A DNA stretch of 21,525 nucleotides, taken from NCBI GenBank assembly GCA_905479615.1, contig CAJQNH010000068.1, forward strand, positions 1 to 21,525. Reading direction: 5' to 3'. The position numbers and the translations under genes were made by a program. The notes beneath the pieces were generated by a model. That model saw only the letters and a list, made by a program, of their open reading frames with translations. It did no database searches and was not told where the DNA came from. Each line of letters opens with the position of its first letter. Within the stretch, counting starts at the first letter, position 1. Shown here piece after piece: positions 1-6,439 of the stretch. The DNA comes from an uncultured Eudoraea sp. (lineage in GTDB: Bacteria; Bacteroidota; Bacteroidia; Flavobacteriales; Flavobacteriaceae).

Positions 1-307
1 GCTTATTTATTTTTTGTAGAGAATTAAAATCACTGGGATCAAACGAAATAAATGCGGCACAGTGATAAACCAGAGTAACATCCTTAAATGCCAACTCAAG
101 AGCAGGTATATCGTTAATATCAGCTTCTATCCATTGAATCTTATCAAATAACTCCTCCGAATTTTCATGATAATATGAGAATACTTCCTTTACTTTCTGA
201 ATATTGCTATTTTTTCGATGAATAGCCTTCACGAATGTGCCCTTAGTGAGCAAATGCAATATTAGATGGGACCCAACAAGTCCAGTTCCTCCTGTGACTA
301 AAACCAT
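1..307 (-). CDS. NAD-dependent epimerase/dehydratase (SDR family), 5' part only
   Basis: The first 102 codons are visible, starting at the ATG at 307-305; the rest lies beyond the left edge. The N-terminus reads MVLVTGGTGLVGSH. This is the Rossmann nucleotide-binding motif TGGxGxxG of extended short-chain dehydrogenases, which bind NAD(P). Further on are a typical D-I-N-D acid pair (about residues 68-71) at the end of a beta strand and the strand VYHCAAFISF (about residues 85-94), which matches the conserved V-x-H-x-A-A element of the family. Substrates range from nucleotide sugars to dihydroflavonol-like compounds, and the visible part does not decide between them. The gene diverges from tyrS across a 100-base spacer with an operator-like palindrome. 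The family call is secure; the specific function is unknown. Confidence 0.85.
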   Translation of the reverse strand, partial: MVLVTGGTGLVGSHLILHLLTKGTFVKAIHRKNSNIQKVKEVFSYYHENSEELFDKIQWIEADINDIPALELAFKDVTLVYHCAAFISFDPSDFNSLQKINK

Positions 308-329
308 GGGCCTAATTTACTCATTTAGG

Positions 330-347
330 TTGGATAAATTTGTCCAA
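330..347. repeat. 18-bp near-perfect palindrome between the divergent SDR gene and tyrS
   Basis: TTGGATAAATTTGTCCAA reads almost the same on both strands: eight of nine base pairs match and the ninth is T opposite G. It sits in the 100-base spacer between two divergent genes. It also contains a match to TAnnTTTG on the plus strand (335-342). A dimeric repressor site is a plausible reading, but no regulator is identified. Confidence 0.35.
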
Positions 348-373
348 TGAGTCAAGCTGCTGGCTATTTCTAT

Positions 374-381
374 TATATTTG
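374..381 (+). promoter_or_regulatory. Probable promoter -7 element for tyrS
   Basis: TATATTTG is an exact match to the Bacteroidota -7 consensus TAnnTTTG. Transcription would start near base 388, giving a leader of about 20 bases. No convincing -33 TTTG is present at the usual distance, so the call rests on the -7 element and its position. A second match at 335-342 could serve as an alternative. Confidence 0.45.
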
Positions 382-407
382 CAGCAACTATTTTAATAGA
401 TTGCAAA

Positions 408-1706
408 ATGACTTCTAACTTTGTTTCGGAACTAAAATGGAGGGGAATGGTACACGATGTTATGCCGGGAACCGAAGAGCATTTACTTAATGGGATTCAA
501 TCTGCTTATGTAGGGATAGACCCAACCGCAAATTCACTTCATATAGGTCATTTGGTAAGTGTAATGATGTTAAGACATTTTCAGCTCGCAGGTCATAAAC
601 CCTATGCTCTAATTGGCGGAGCAACAGGTATGATAGGTGATCCTTCCGGTAAATCAACTGAGAGAAATCTATTGGATGAAACTACCTTGCGATTAAATCA
701 GGAAGCGATAAAGGAGCAATTATCCCGTTTTCTTGATTTTGATAGCCAGGCCGAAAATTCTGCGGAACTCGTTAACAATTATGATTGGATGAAAGATTTC
801 ACTTTCCTCGATTTTATCCGCGATGTTGGGAAACACATTACAGTAAACTATATGATGGCTAAAGAATCTGTCAGGAAAAGGCTATCGCCAGATGAAAAGG
901 AAGGTATGTCTTTTACTGAGTTTACCTATCAATTAGTACAGGGATATGATTTCTTATATCTGTTTCAAAATTATAATTGTACACTTCAAATGGGCGGGAG
1001 TGACCAATGGGGAAATATTACGACCGGAACAGAACTAATTCGCAGAATTGGAGGAGGTAAAGGATACGCACTTACCTGCCCTCTTATTACCAAGGCCGAT
1101 GGAACTAAATTTGGCAAAACTGAGGGTGGTAATATCTGGTTGGACGCCCATAGAACATCACCCTATAAATTTTATCAGTATTGGCTAAATACATCAGATG
1201 AAGATGCTGAAAAATATATTAAAATTTTTACTTTTTTGTCTAAAGATGAAATTGAAAATTTGATTATAGAACAGACTCAGGCACCTCATTTACGAATACT
1301 ACAAAAACGCCTGGCGCAAGAAATTTCTATTCTTGTTCATTCCAAGGAAGTATATGAAAATGCGGTGATTGCCAGTTCTATTCTTTTTGGAAAATCAACT
1401 TCTGCAGATCTTAAGAGCTTAGACGAGAATACTTTTTTAGATGTTTTTGACGGAGTCCCTAAAGCAGAGATTTCCAAATCTGAAATAGACAACGGATTGG
1501 ATATGATTGGGGCATTGGCTGCAAAAACAGGGTTTTTAGGGTCTAATGGTGAAGCACGGAGGGAACTAAAACAAAATGCTATTTCCGTTAATAAGGAAAA
1601 AGTAAAAGAAGATTATTTGATCAGGGAAACAGATTTGATAAACAACAAATATGTTTTACTTCAGCGAGGCAAAAAAAATTATTTTATCCTGGTTGTAAAA
1701 CCATAA
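408..1706 (+). CDS. tyrS: Tyrosyl-tRNA synthetase
   Basis: TyrS attaches tyrosine to tRNA-Tyr using ATP in the cytosol. At 432 residues it has the usual bacterial length. The class I signature HIGH is at residues 45-48 and the second ATP-binding signature KFGKT at 234-238, the same form as in E. coli TyrS. The tyrosine-site region GGSDQWGN precedes it. The C-terminal part, from about residue 365, looks like the S4 RNA-binding domain, with R-R-E-L-K-Q-N-A-I-S-V-N followed by V-L-L-Q-R-G-K-K-N-Y. The start at 408 fits the family N-terminus and lies about 20 bases after a probable transcription start. A desaturase-family gene follows after 11 bases, so the two are probably co-transcribed; no functional link is evident. 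Confidence 0.97.
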   Translation: MTSNFVSELKWRGMVHDVMPGTEEHLLNGIQSAYVGIDPTANSLHIGHLVSVMMLRHFQLAGHKPYALIGGATGMIGDPSGKSTERNLLDETTLRLNQEAIKEQLSRFLDFDSQAENSAELVNNYDWMKDFTFLDFIRDVGKHITVNYMMAKESVRKRLSPDEKEGMSFTEFTYQLVQGYDFLYLFQNYNCTLQMGGSDQWGNITTGTELIRRIGGGKGYALTCPLITKADGTKFGKTEGGNIWLDAHRTSPYKFYQYWLNTSDEDAEKYIKIFTFLSKDEIENLIIEQTQAPHLRILQKRLAQEISILVHSKEVYENAVIASSILFGKSTSADLKSLDENTFLDVFDGVPKAEISKSEIDNGLDMIGALAAKTGFLGSNGEARRELKQNAISVNKEKVKEDYLIRETDLINNKYVLLQRGKKNYFILVVKP

Positions 1707-1717
1707 ATTGGGAATAA

Positions 1718-2476
1718 ATGAAGGAAATTGATTTTTTTGACTATGGTGCGGTTCTGCTTTTAACCTTTATTCTGTTTCTGATTATATTTATTCGCTTTTT
1801 GATTGTTTCTGGAGCATATCACTATGCATTTTTCTTTTTATTCCGAAAAAAGTTTGATAAAAGAATATTAGATCATACAGCATTAAAGAAGAAGCAATTA
1901 TACAAGGAATTGTATTGGTCAGCCATAAGCGGGTTGATTTTTGCTGTTTTTGGAATATTGATTTACTTGTTATGGTCAATAGGGGCTACAGCGATCTATG
2001 TGGATTTAAGCGCCTACCCATTATGGTATTTGCCAATTAGTGTACTATTAACTCTATTTGTTCAGGACACTTATTATTATTGGATACACCGTTGGATGCA
2101 CAAGCCATCTGTCTATAGGTATTTTCATAAGATTCATCATAAAAGTGTGCACACTTCAGTATTGACCGCTTTCTCATTTCATCCATTGGAAACAGTGTTA
2201 CAGGCTATTATACTTCCATTAATAGTTTTGTTAATACCTATGCACTATTACGCTTTATTATTTATGCTATTGATTATGACTATTTCAGCAACAATTAATC
2301 ATGCCGGAGTTGAAATATACCCTTCAGGAAAATATGGAAAGTGGTTTGGGCATTGGATCATTGGTGCTACTCATCACGATCAGCATCACAGAAGGTTCAA
2401 TTATAACTTTGGATTATACTTTACATTTTGGGATAAATGGATGGGAACGGAAAGTCCAGAAAGTACAGGGAAGTGA
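1718..2476 (+). CDS. Sterol desaturase / fatty acid hydroxylase superfamily membrane protein
   Basis: This is an integral membrane di-iron oxygenase of 252 residues. Hydrophobic segments lie near residues 10-35, 67-92, 102-118 and 160-195. The histidine boxes that bind the two irons are present: HRWMH at 124-128, H137-x-x-HH at 140-141, H195, and HHxxHH at 219-224. Family members hydroxylate or desaturate sterols, sphingolipids, fatty acids or carotenoids; the substrate cannot be read from sequence. In Bacteroidota, sphingolipid or other lipid modification is a reasonable but unproven guess. It starts 11 bases after tyrS, so it is probably expressed from the tyrS promoter. It converges with the LuxE-like gene, 24 bases away, with no obvious terminator between them. 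Confidence 0.88.
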   Translation: MKEIDFFDYGAVLLLTFILFLIIFIRFLIVSGAYHYAFFFLFRKKFDKRILDHTALKKKQLYKELYWSAISGLIFAVFGILIYLLWSIGATAIYVDLSAYPLWYLPISVLLTLFVQDTYYYWIHRWMHKPSVYRYFHKIHHKSVHTSVLTAFSFHPLETVLQAIILPLIVLLIPMHYYALLFMLLIMTISATINHAGVEIYPSGKYGKWFGHWIIGATHHDQHHRRFNYNFGLYFTFWDKWMGTESPESTGK

Positions 2477-2500
2477 TTTAAGTAATAGTAAGCCTCACTA

Positions 2501-3478
2501 CTAGAGCATCATTAGATTGCAGCCGCGAACGTCTGAGTGATCAAATCTGCCTAATACTTCAAAACTCCCATCTTTATAAACCCTGCCTAGATCTTGTGTT
2601 GCAATAAAAGAACACGAATAAATATTGGCGAGATCTATAATGTTTATACCTCCTACTTTGCCAAAAGGTTCAGTTGTCAAAGGATCTTCTGTTTCGCGTA
2701 TGGAGACTGACATCCAGGGAGGACAATTAAAAATTCCTTCAGCTTTGGAATAAGCCTGAGAAAGAAGTTCAGTCATGCCGTATTCTGAGTGAACGGCATC
2801 AAGGCCAAAACTATTTTTAAGGATACTGTGTAACTCATCACGCACCAATTCTGTTCTCCTCCCTTTCATCCCACCTGTTTCCATAAGAATGGTATTTTTT
2901 AGATTCAATGAATGATGCTCAGAAATGTCTAGCAAAGCATATGAAACACCAATAAGGATAGCTTTACCAGCAGATTGATCCAGGCTTTCAAGGGTTTTTA
3001 ACAAATCGACTTTATTATCAAGATAAAATCCACTCTTCGGATTCCCACTTTTCTTAATAAGGTCTTTTACCATATAGATAAGTGAAGAGCCCTCTCGCTC
3101 CATATATGAAGGTAATAATGCCAACACACAATAATCTTCAATATTCCCGTAGAAATATTCAAAGGTTTTCAAATAACTTTTTTCATAAATAGCCAGTCTG
3201 GTCACATAGTGTTTGCTAACAAGTTGTCCCGTTGTTCCGCTACTTTCAAAAACGATCTGTGGTTTTTGGTTCTTAGCTAGCACCTTTTTGGATTTGAAAA
3301 ATTCAATTGGTAAATATGGAATATCTTCTACTGCATCTACGTTGGACTTAGTTTTACCCAAATAACTGCAAAACTTCTGGTAAACAGGATTGTTGTCATA
3401 TTGAAAATTAAAAATTTCCAATGTAAGCTTATTGAACTGAGATGAGGTTTTGATCTCAAAAATTCTATTGATATCCAT
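2501..3478 (-). CDS. LuxE-like acyl transferase / acyl-protein synthetase family protein
   Basis: The 325-residue protein resembles the acyl-protein synthetase (LuxE) family, part of the AMP-forming adenylate superfamily. These enzymes activate fatty acids with ATP and can carry them on a cysteine. Visible motifs are SSGTTG at residues 79-84 (the phosphate-binding loop), METGGMKGR at 199-207, and SEYGMTE at 231-237 (the superfamily Y-G-x-T-E motif). The C-terminus reads GRFDHSDVRGCNLMML. Cys320, six residues from the end, is placed like the acyl-accepting cysteine near the C-terminus of LuxE. No luxC or luxAB lies nearby, so bioluminescence is unlikely and a lipid or surface-polymer acylation role is more probable. 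A promoter-like element (3495-3502) and the terminator of the upstream gene separate it from its minus-strand neighbour. Confidence 0.8.
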   Translation of the reverse strand: MDINRIFEIKTSSQFNKLTLEIFNFQYDNNPVYQKFCSYLGKTKSNVDAVEDIPYLPIEFFKSKKVLAKNQKPQIVFESSGTTGQLVSKHYVTRLAIYEKSYLKTFEYFYGNIEDYCVLALLPSYMEREGSSLIYMVKDLIKKSGNPKSGFYLDNKVDLLKTLESLDQSAGKAILIGVSYALLDISEHHSLNLKNTILMETGGMKGRRTELVRDELHSILKNSFGLDAVHSEYGMTELLSQAYSKAEGIFNCPPWMSVSIRETEDPLTTEPFGKVGGINIIDLANIYSCSFIATQDLGRVYKDGSFEVLGRFDHSDVRGCNLMML

Positions 3479-3494
3479 ATCGACTCGAAGGCAA

Positions 3495-3502
3495 CAAAAA
3501 TA
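3495..3502 (-). promoter_or_regulatory. Probable promoter -7 element for the LuxE-like gene
   Basis: On the minus strand the sequence is TATTTTTG, an exact match to TAnnTTTG. Transcription would start near 3488, about 10 bases before the ATG. The element lies just downstream of a strong terminator of the preceding gene, which supports a new transcription unit starting here. Confidence 0.4.
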
Positions 3503-3510
3503 GTTAAAAT

Positions 3511-3532
3511 AAAAAAAGCTCCCCCCGGGAGC
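3511..3532 (-). terminator. Rho-independent terminator after the first T9SS sorting-domain gene
   Basis: Read on the minus strand, GCTCCC GGG GGGAGC (3532-3518) forms a perfect 6-bp G+C-rich stem with a 3-base loop. It is followed at once by seven T (3517-3511). It starts 24 bases after the stop codon of the gene at 3557-3886. This is the clearest terminator in the window. Confidence 0.88.
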
Positions 3533-3556
3533 ATAAATATGGATATCTATTAGATG

Positions 3557-3886
3557 CTATTTTACAACCAGTTTTCTGGTCATTGTTTTGTTATTCTCTA
3601 CGACTTGAATTACATAAACACCTGGCGAAAGCCTTCCTATATTGAGCATATTTGTTGAAATCCGATCCTGAAGTACTATTTTACCAAAGACGTCGTACAC
3701 GGTTATATCTTTAGTTTTATTATTTAGAGTTTTAATGTAAACGATGCCATCAACGGAAGGATTTGGATAAAGCGTAAAATTGGAAATTTCTTGTTCCTTT
3801 TCATCTATAGCCGGACGCTTTTCCTGTCCGGAAAGCACTAAAGTAAAGACCAGTAAAAAGAATACGTAGGCTTTTTGCATCAACAT
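3557..3886 (-). CDS. Small secreted protein: signal peptide plus T9SS type A sorting domain only
   Basis: The protein has 109 residues. A hydrophobic signal peptide (about 1-20, ending LVLSGQ) is followed by a short charged linker and then a complete T9SS type A C-terminal sorting domain from about residue 36. The domain marks are FTLYPNP, ITVYDVFGK, LSPGVYVIQV and the final TRKLVVK. Such domains direct proteins through the type IX system to the cell surface, where they are normally cleaved off. Here no cargo domain remains. The next gene upstream (4071-4382) has the same architecture; by eye the two domains share about 36 of 76 positions. Either ATG (3886 or 3880) could be the start. A TTACTTTG at 3908-3901 is one mismatch from the -7 consensus but lies very close to the start. 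Confidence 0.85.
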   Translation of the reverse strand: MLMQKAYVFFLLVFTLVLSGQEKRPAIDEKEQEISNFTLYPNPSVDGIVYIKTLNNKTKDITVYDVFGKIVLQDRISTNMLNIGRLSPGVYVIQVVENNKTMTRKLVVK

Positions 3887-3987
3887 TGATTTGGGATCAA
3901 CAAAGTAAATATATGATAATAGCTTTTCTCCTGACAGAAATTGTTGTGAAAGCTAAATTTTTGTAGGTAAACTTTTATAGTTTTAAC

Positions 3988-4001
3988 ATTCATCGATGAA
4001 T
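3988..4001. repeat. 14-bp perfect palindrome between the two T9SS sorting-domain genes
   Basis: ATTCATCGATGAAT is identical on both strands. It lies in the 184-base spacer between two minus-strand genes, about 100 bases upstream of the 3557-3886 start. It could be a regulator binding site. A shorter related element, GATCGAT, lies 10 bases further on at 4011-4017. Confidence 0.4.
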
Positions 4002-4035
4002 TATGCATTTGATCGATAAATAATAAATTTGATGA

Positions 4036-4059
4036 GGAGGTCTAACCGCCTTTTTTTTT
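4036..4059 (+). terminator. Terminator-like hairpin and T-tract on the plus strand, with no plus-strand gene before it
   Basis: GGAGGT (4036-4041) and ACCGCC (4045-4050) can pair around a CTA loop with one A-G mismatch. Nine T follow at once (4051-4059). The orientation is plus, while the genes on both sides are on the minus strand, so it ends neither of them. It could end a small plus-strand RNA, or be chance in AT-rich DNA. A TAAATTTG at 4024-4031 lies too close to the hairpin to give a sensible transcript. Confidence 0.35.
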
Positions 4060-4070
4060 AGGAAGTAAAT

Positions 4071-4382
4071 CTATTTAATTATTAACTTTCTAGTCGCTAC
4101 CTTATCTTTTTCAAATACTCGAAGTACGTATACACCGGCAACTAAATTAGAGACATTCAACTCCTTTCTTAGAATTGTTGTCTCAAGTCTTTGGGTGCCA
4201 AAAACATCAAAGATGAGTATTCTTTTCGGGGCATTCAATGCAGTCTGGATATAAACTTTCCCATTGGTAACAGGATTTGGATATAGCTTAAAACCTTCAA
4301 TTTCACCCCCAACCTTTTGCACTTCCTGGCCGTAGCTAAAAGAGATAAAAAGAAAGAAAAAAACGAGGTAGAATTGCTTCAT
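4071..4382 (-). CDS. Small secreted protein: signal peptide plus T9SS type A sorting domain only (second copy)
   Basis: I place the start at the ATG at 4382-4380, giving 103 residues and MKQFYLVFF. A GTG two codons upstream is less likely. A signal peptide (about residues 1-18, ending FSYGQ) is followed by a brief linker and a T9SS type A domain: FKLYPNP, ILIFDVFG, LVAGVYVLRV and the final ATRKLIIK. As in its neighbour, no functional domain sits between signal and sorting domain. The tandem pair looks like an old duplication. A promoter -7 element (4409-4416) gives a leader of about 20 bases. No minus-strand terminator is visible after the stop, so read-through into the second gene is possible. 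The gene diverges from the two-component system. Confidence 0.85.
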   Translation of the reverse strand: MKQFYLVFFFLFISFSYGQEVQKVGGEIEGFKLYPNPVTNGKVYIQTALNAPKRILIFDVFGTQRLETTILRKELNVSNLVAGVYVLRVFEKDKVATRKLIIK

Positions 4383-4408
4383 AAACACTATTCAACAGCT
4401 AATTGAGA

Positions 4409-4416
4409 CAAATATA
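4409..4416 (-). promoter_or_regulatory. Probable promoter -7 element for the second T9SS sorting-domain gene
   Basis: The minus strand reads TATATTTG, an exact TAnnTTTG match. The predicted transcription start near 4402 leaves about 20 bases before the ATG at 4382, the same spacing seen for tyrS and trmB. Confidence 0.45.
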
Positions 4417-4538
4417 GAAATTTTAGTTCTCCATTATGCTCCATGAATTTGTTAAATCAGTAATATTCGATAAAATACATCAATAGCTGCTGTTTAGTTG
4501 GAATAGTGCTTTAAAAATTCTATTATTTGAGTCTTTGG

Positions 4539-4555
4539 TGTTATTTTAATGTTAT
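4539..4555. repeat. Direct repeat TGTTAT with 11-bp period upstream of the two-component system
   Basis: TGTTAT occurs at 4539-4544 and again at 4550-4555, five bases apart. On the other strand this is ATAACA-N5-ATAACA. The 11-bp period is that of binding sites of PhoB/PhoP-type winged-helix regulators (in Bacillus, TTAACA-N5-TTAACA). It lies about 60-80 bases before the predicted start of the regulator gene, so autoregulation is plausible. The 247-base spacer 4389-4635 otherwise holds only the two divergent promoters. Confidence 0.35.
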
Positions 4556-4602
4556 CATCATTAAATCAACGTTAAGTAATTAAGGTGTATTAGTATTATC
4601 TT

Positions 4603-4610
4603 TACTTTTG
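4603..4610 (+). promoter_or_regulatory. Probable promoter -7 element for the two-component operon
   Basis: TACTTTTG matches TAnnTTTG exactly. Transcription would start near 4617, about 19 bases before the ATG at 4636. A near match, TATCTTTA, overlaps it at 4597-4604. Confidence 0.42.
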
Positions 4611-4635
4611 GTCTGAATGATCAAAGAATAAACCC

Positions 4636-5322
4636 ATGAAAAAGCAGGACATTAAAATTCTATTGGTAGATGATGAACCAGATATTTTGGAGATTTTAAA
4701 ATATAATCTTTCTTCCCAGGGATATCAGGTATTTACTGCTAAGAACGGAATTGAGGGAGTAGAAAAGGCAAAGAAAAAAACGCCCCATTTAATTATTTTG
4801 GATGTAATGATGCCTGAAATGGATGGGATAGAGGCTTGTGATGTTATTCGAAATACAAAAGGATTGGAAAATACCTTAATTACCTTTTTAACAGCCAGAG
4901 GAGAGGATTATTCTCAGGTAGCAGGTTTTGACGCGGGTGCAGATGATTACATCACCAAACCGATAAAACCAAAATTATTGATAAGTAAGATAAAAGCTTT
5001 GTTAAGGCGATTAAATGAAGAAAAGAACCAGGATGAAGATATTCTGAAGGTTGGAAATATTGAAATTAACCGCGAGGAATACAAAGTAATCAACAATGGT
5101 AAAGAGATTATTCTCCCAAGGAAAGAATTCGAGCTTTTGGCCTTATTAGCCTCAAAACCAGACAAGGTATTTAAACGTGAAGTTATATTGGACAAAGTCT
5201 GGGGTCAGGAAGTTGTTGTAGGAGGCAGAACAATTGATGTACATATTAGAAAACTACGCGAAAAAATTGGTGACGATCATTTTAAAACGGTGAAAGGTGT
5301 GGGCTATAAGTTTGTATTGTAA
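4636..5322 (+). CDS. OmpR/PhoB-family response regulator
   Basis: This 228-residue cytosolic transcription factor has an N-terminal receiver domain (about 1-125) and a C-terminal winged-helix DNA-binding domain (about 137-228). The receiver keeps all key residues: acidic pair D12-D13, phospho-acceptor D56 in LIILDVMMPEMDG, T86 and K108. The DNA-binding part shows LPRKEFELL, VWGQEVVVGGRTIDVHIRKLR and the final GVGYKF, typical of the OmpR/PhoB group. Its stop codon overlaps the start of the kinase gene (TAATG), so the two are translationally coupled and surely partners. Phosphate sensing is suggested by family resemblance and by an 11-bp-period repeat upstream, but no pst or phoU genes are in view, so I give no gene symbol. 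Confidence 0.93.
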   Translation: MKKQDIKILLVDDEPDILEILKYNLSSQGYQVFTAKNGIEGVEKAKKKTPHLIILDVMMPEMDGIEACDVIRNTKGLENTLITFLTARGEDYSQVAGFDAGADDYITKPIKPKLLISKIKALLRRLNEEKNQDEDILKVGNIEINREEYKVINNGKEIILPRKEFELLALLASKPDKVFKREVILDKVWGQEVVVGGRTIDVHIRKLREKIGDDHFKTVKGVGYKFVL

Positions 5323-6383
5323 TGTCTGCAAGGTTAAAAAAATCATACAAGTTTGCAATCCGGTCCTCACTTTTAATTACAATTATTCTTGCATTATTTT
5401 TAGGTCTTTTTTTGTTATACAAACAACAGTTAGAAGAAACCTGGTTTGTATTACTGGTTTTTACAATACTGGTTTTTGTAATATCTTTTAGTATAATTCA
5501 GGTTCGTGTCGAGAAATATATCTACCGAAGGATTAAGAAAATTTACGATGATGTTTCTTTGTTGGAATCTTCTTCTTTTACTGCCGATCCTGTTACTACA
5601 GATATGAAAACGCTGACAGAGGATATAGAAAAATTTGCAAAGGACAAAAAAATTGAAATAGAGACATTAAAAATCCGTGAGGAATACCGGAAGGACTTTT
5701 TAGGTAATATTTCACACGAACTTAAGACCCCATTATTTACAGTACAAGGCTATATTCTTACACTTCTCGATGGTGCCTTGGAGGATAAAGCTGTTAGGAA
5801 AAAATATTTACAGCGAGCCCAAAAAGGGGTAGAGCGTCTTATTTATATTATCAAGGACCTTGATTTGATTACAAAATTAGAGGTTGGAGACTTAAACTTA
5901 GATTTAAATACTTTTGATATAATTGAACTTATACAAAGTGTATTTGAATTGGTAGAGATGAAAGCAGGTAAAAAAAACATCTCGCTTACTTTTGATATGA
6001 ATTATGAAACTCCAATCTATGTAAGGGCCGATAGGGATAAAATACAGCAGGTGTTGTCTAATTTGATAGTGAATTCTATAAAATATGGTCATCCTGATGG
6101 TACTACAGAAGTGAGTGTGGAAAATCTTATCAGAAATAAAGTGATTGTAAGAATCACCGATAATGGTGAAGGAATTCCTGAAGAACATATCCCCAGACTA
6201 TTTGAGCGATTTTACAGGGTTGATAAAAGCGGTAGCAGGAAAGAAGGCGGCTCCGGTTTGGGATTGTCAATCGTAAAACACATAATTGAGGCACATGGCG
6301 AAAAAATATATGTTGAAAGTGTGGTGGATGTAGGATCGGAATTTTCATTTACCTTAGAAAAGACTCAACTTAAAGCTGACTAA
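5322..6383 (+). CDS. Membrane sensor histidine kinase (PhoR-like)
   Basis: The 353-residue kinase has two membrane segments (about 15-34 and 41-60) joined by a loop of only about six residues. It therefore has almost no extracytoplasmic sensor domain, and input probably comes from the membrane or a partner protein. A linker (about 65-120) follows. The H box ISHELKTP carries the phosphorylated His132. The ATP-binding domain shows the N box with N247 and N251, the G1 box DNGEGIP at 280-286, RLFERFYRVDKS at 292-303, and the G2 box GGSGLGLS at 309-316. All catalytic motifs are intact. The start codon shares one base with the regulator stop. The kinase presumably phosphorylates D56 of that regulator. 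Confidence 0.93.
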   Translation: MSARLKKSYKFAIRSSLLITIILALFLGLFLLYKQQLEETWFVLLVFTILVFVISFSIIQVRVEKYIYRRIKKIYDDVSLLESSSFTADPVTTDMKTLTEDIEKFAKDKKIEIETLKIREEYRKDFLGNISHELKTPLFTVQGYILTLLDGALEDKAVRKKYLQRAQKGVERLIYIIKDLDLITKLEVGDLNLDLNTFDIIELIQSVFELVEMKAGKKNISLTFDMNYETPIYVRADRDKIQQVLSNLIVNSIKYGHPDGTTEVSVENLIRNKVIVRITDNGEGIPEEHIPRLFERFYRVDKSGSRKEGGSGLGLSIVKHIIEAHGEKIYVESVVDVGSEFSFTLEKTQLKAD

Positions 6384-6406
6384 ATCTCCTCTCCAAAAGA
6401 ATTCCT

Positions 6407-6414
6407 TAGTTTTG
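6407..6414 (+). promoter_or_regulatory. Probable promoter -7 element for trmB
   Basis: TAGTTTTG matches TAnnTTTG exactly and lies just after the kinase stop codon. Transcription would start near 6421, leaving about 19 bases to the TTG start at 6440. This independently supports that start. Confidence 0.4.
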
Positions 6415-6439
6415 CTAAAACAACATAATACCCTTTGCT

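Noticed and set aside
1101..1121. KFGKT instead of KFGKS in the second signature of TyrS, as a possible defect
   Set aside because: E. coli TyrS has the same KFGKT, so this is a normal variant.
2477..2500. A terminator between the convergent desaturase and LuxE-like genes
   Set aside because: The 24 bases contain no inverted repeat or T-tract of use.
4024..4031. TAAATTTG as a promoter for a plus-strand RNA
   Set aside because: The predicted start would fall inside the terminator-like hairpin, giving no meaningful transcript; likely chance in AT-rich DNA.
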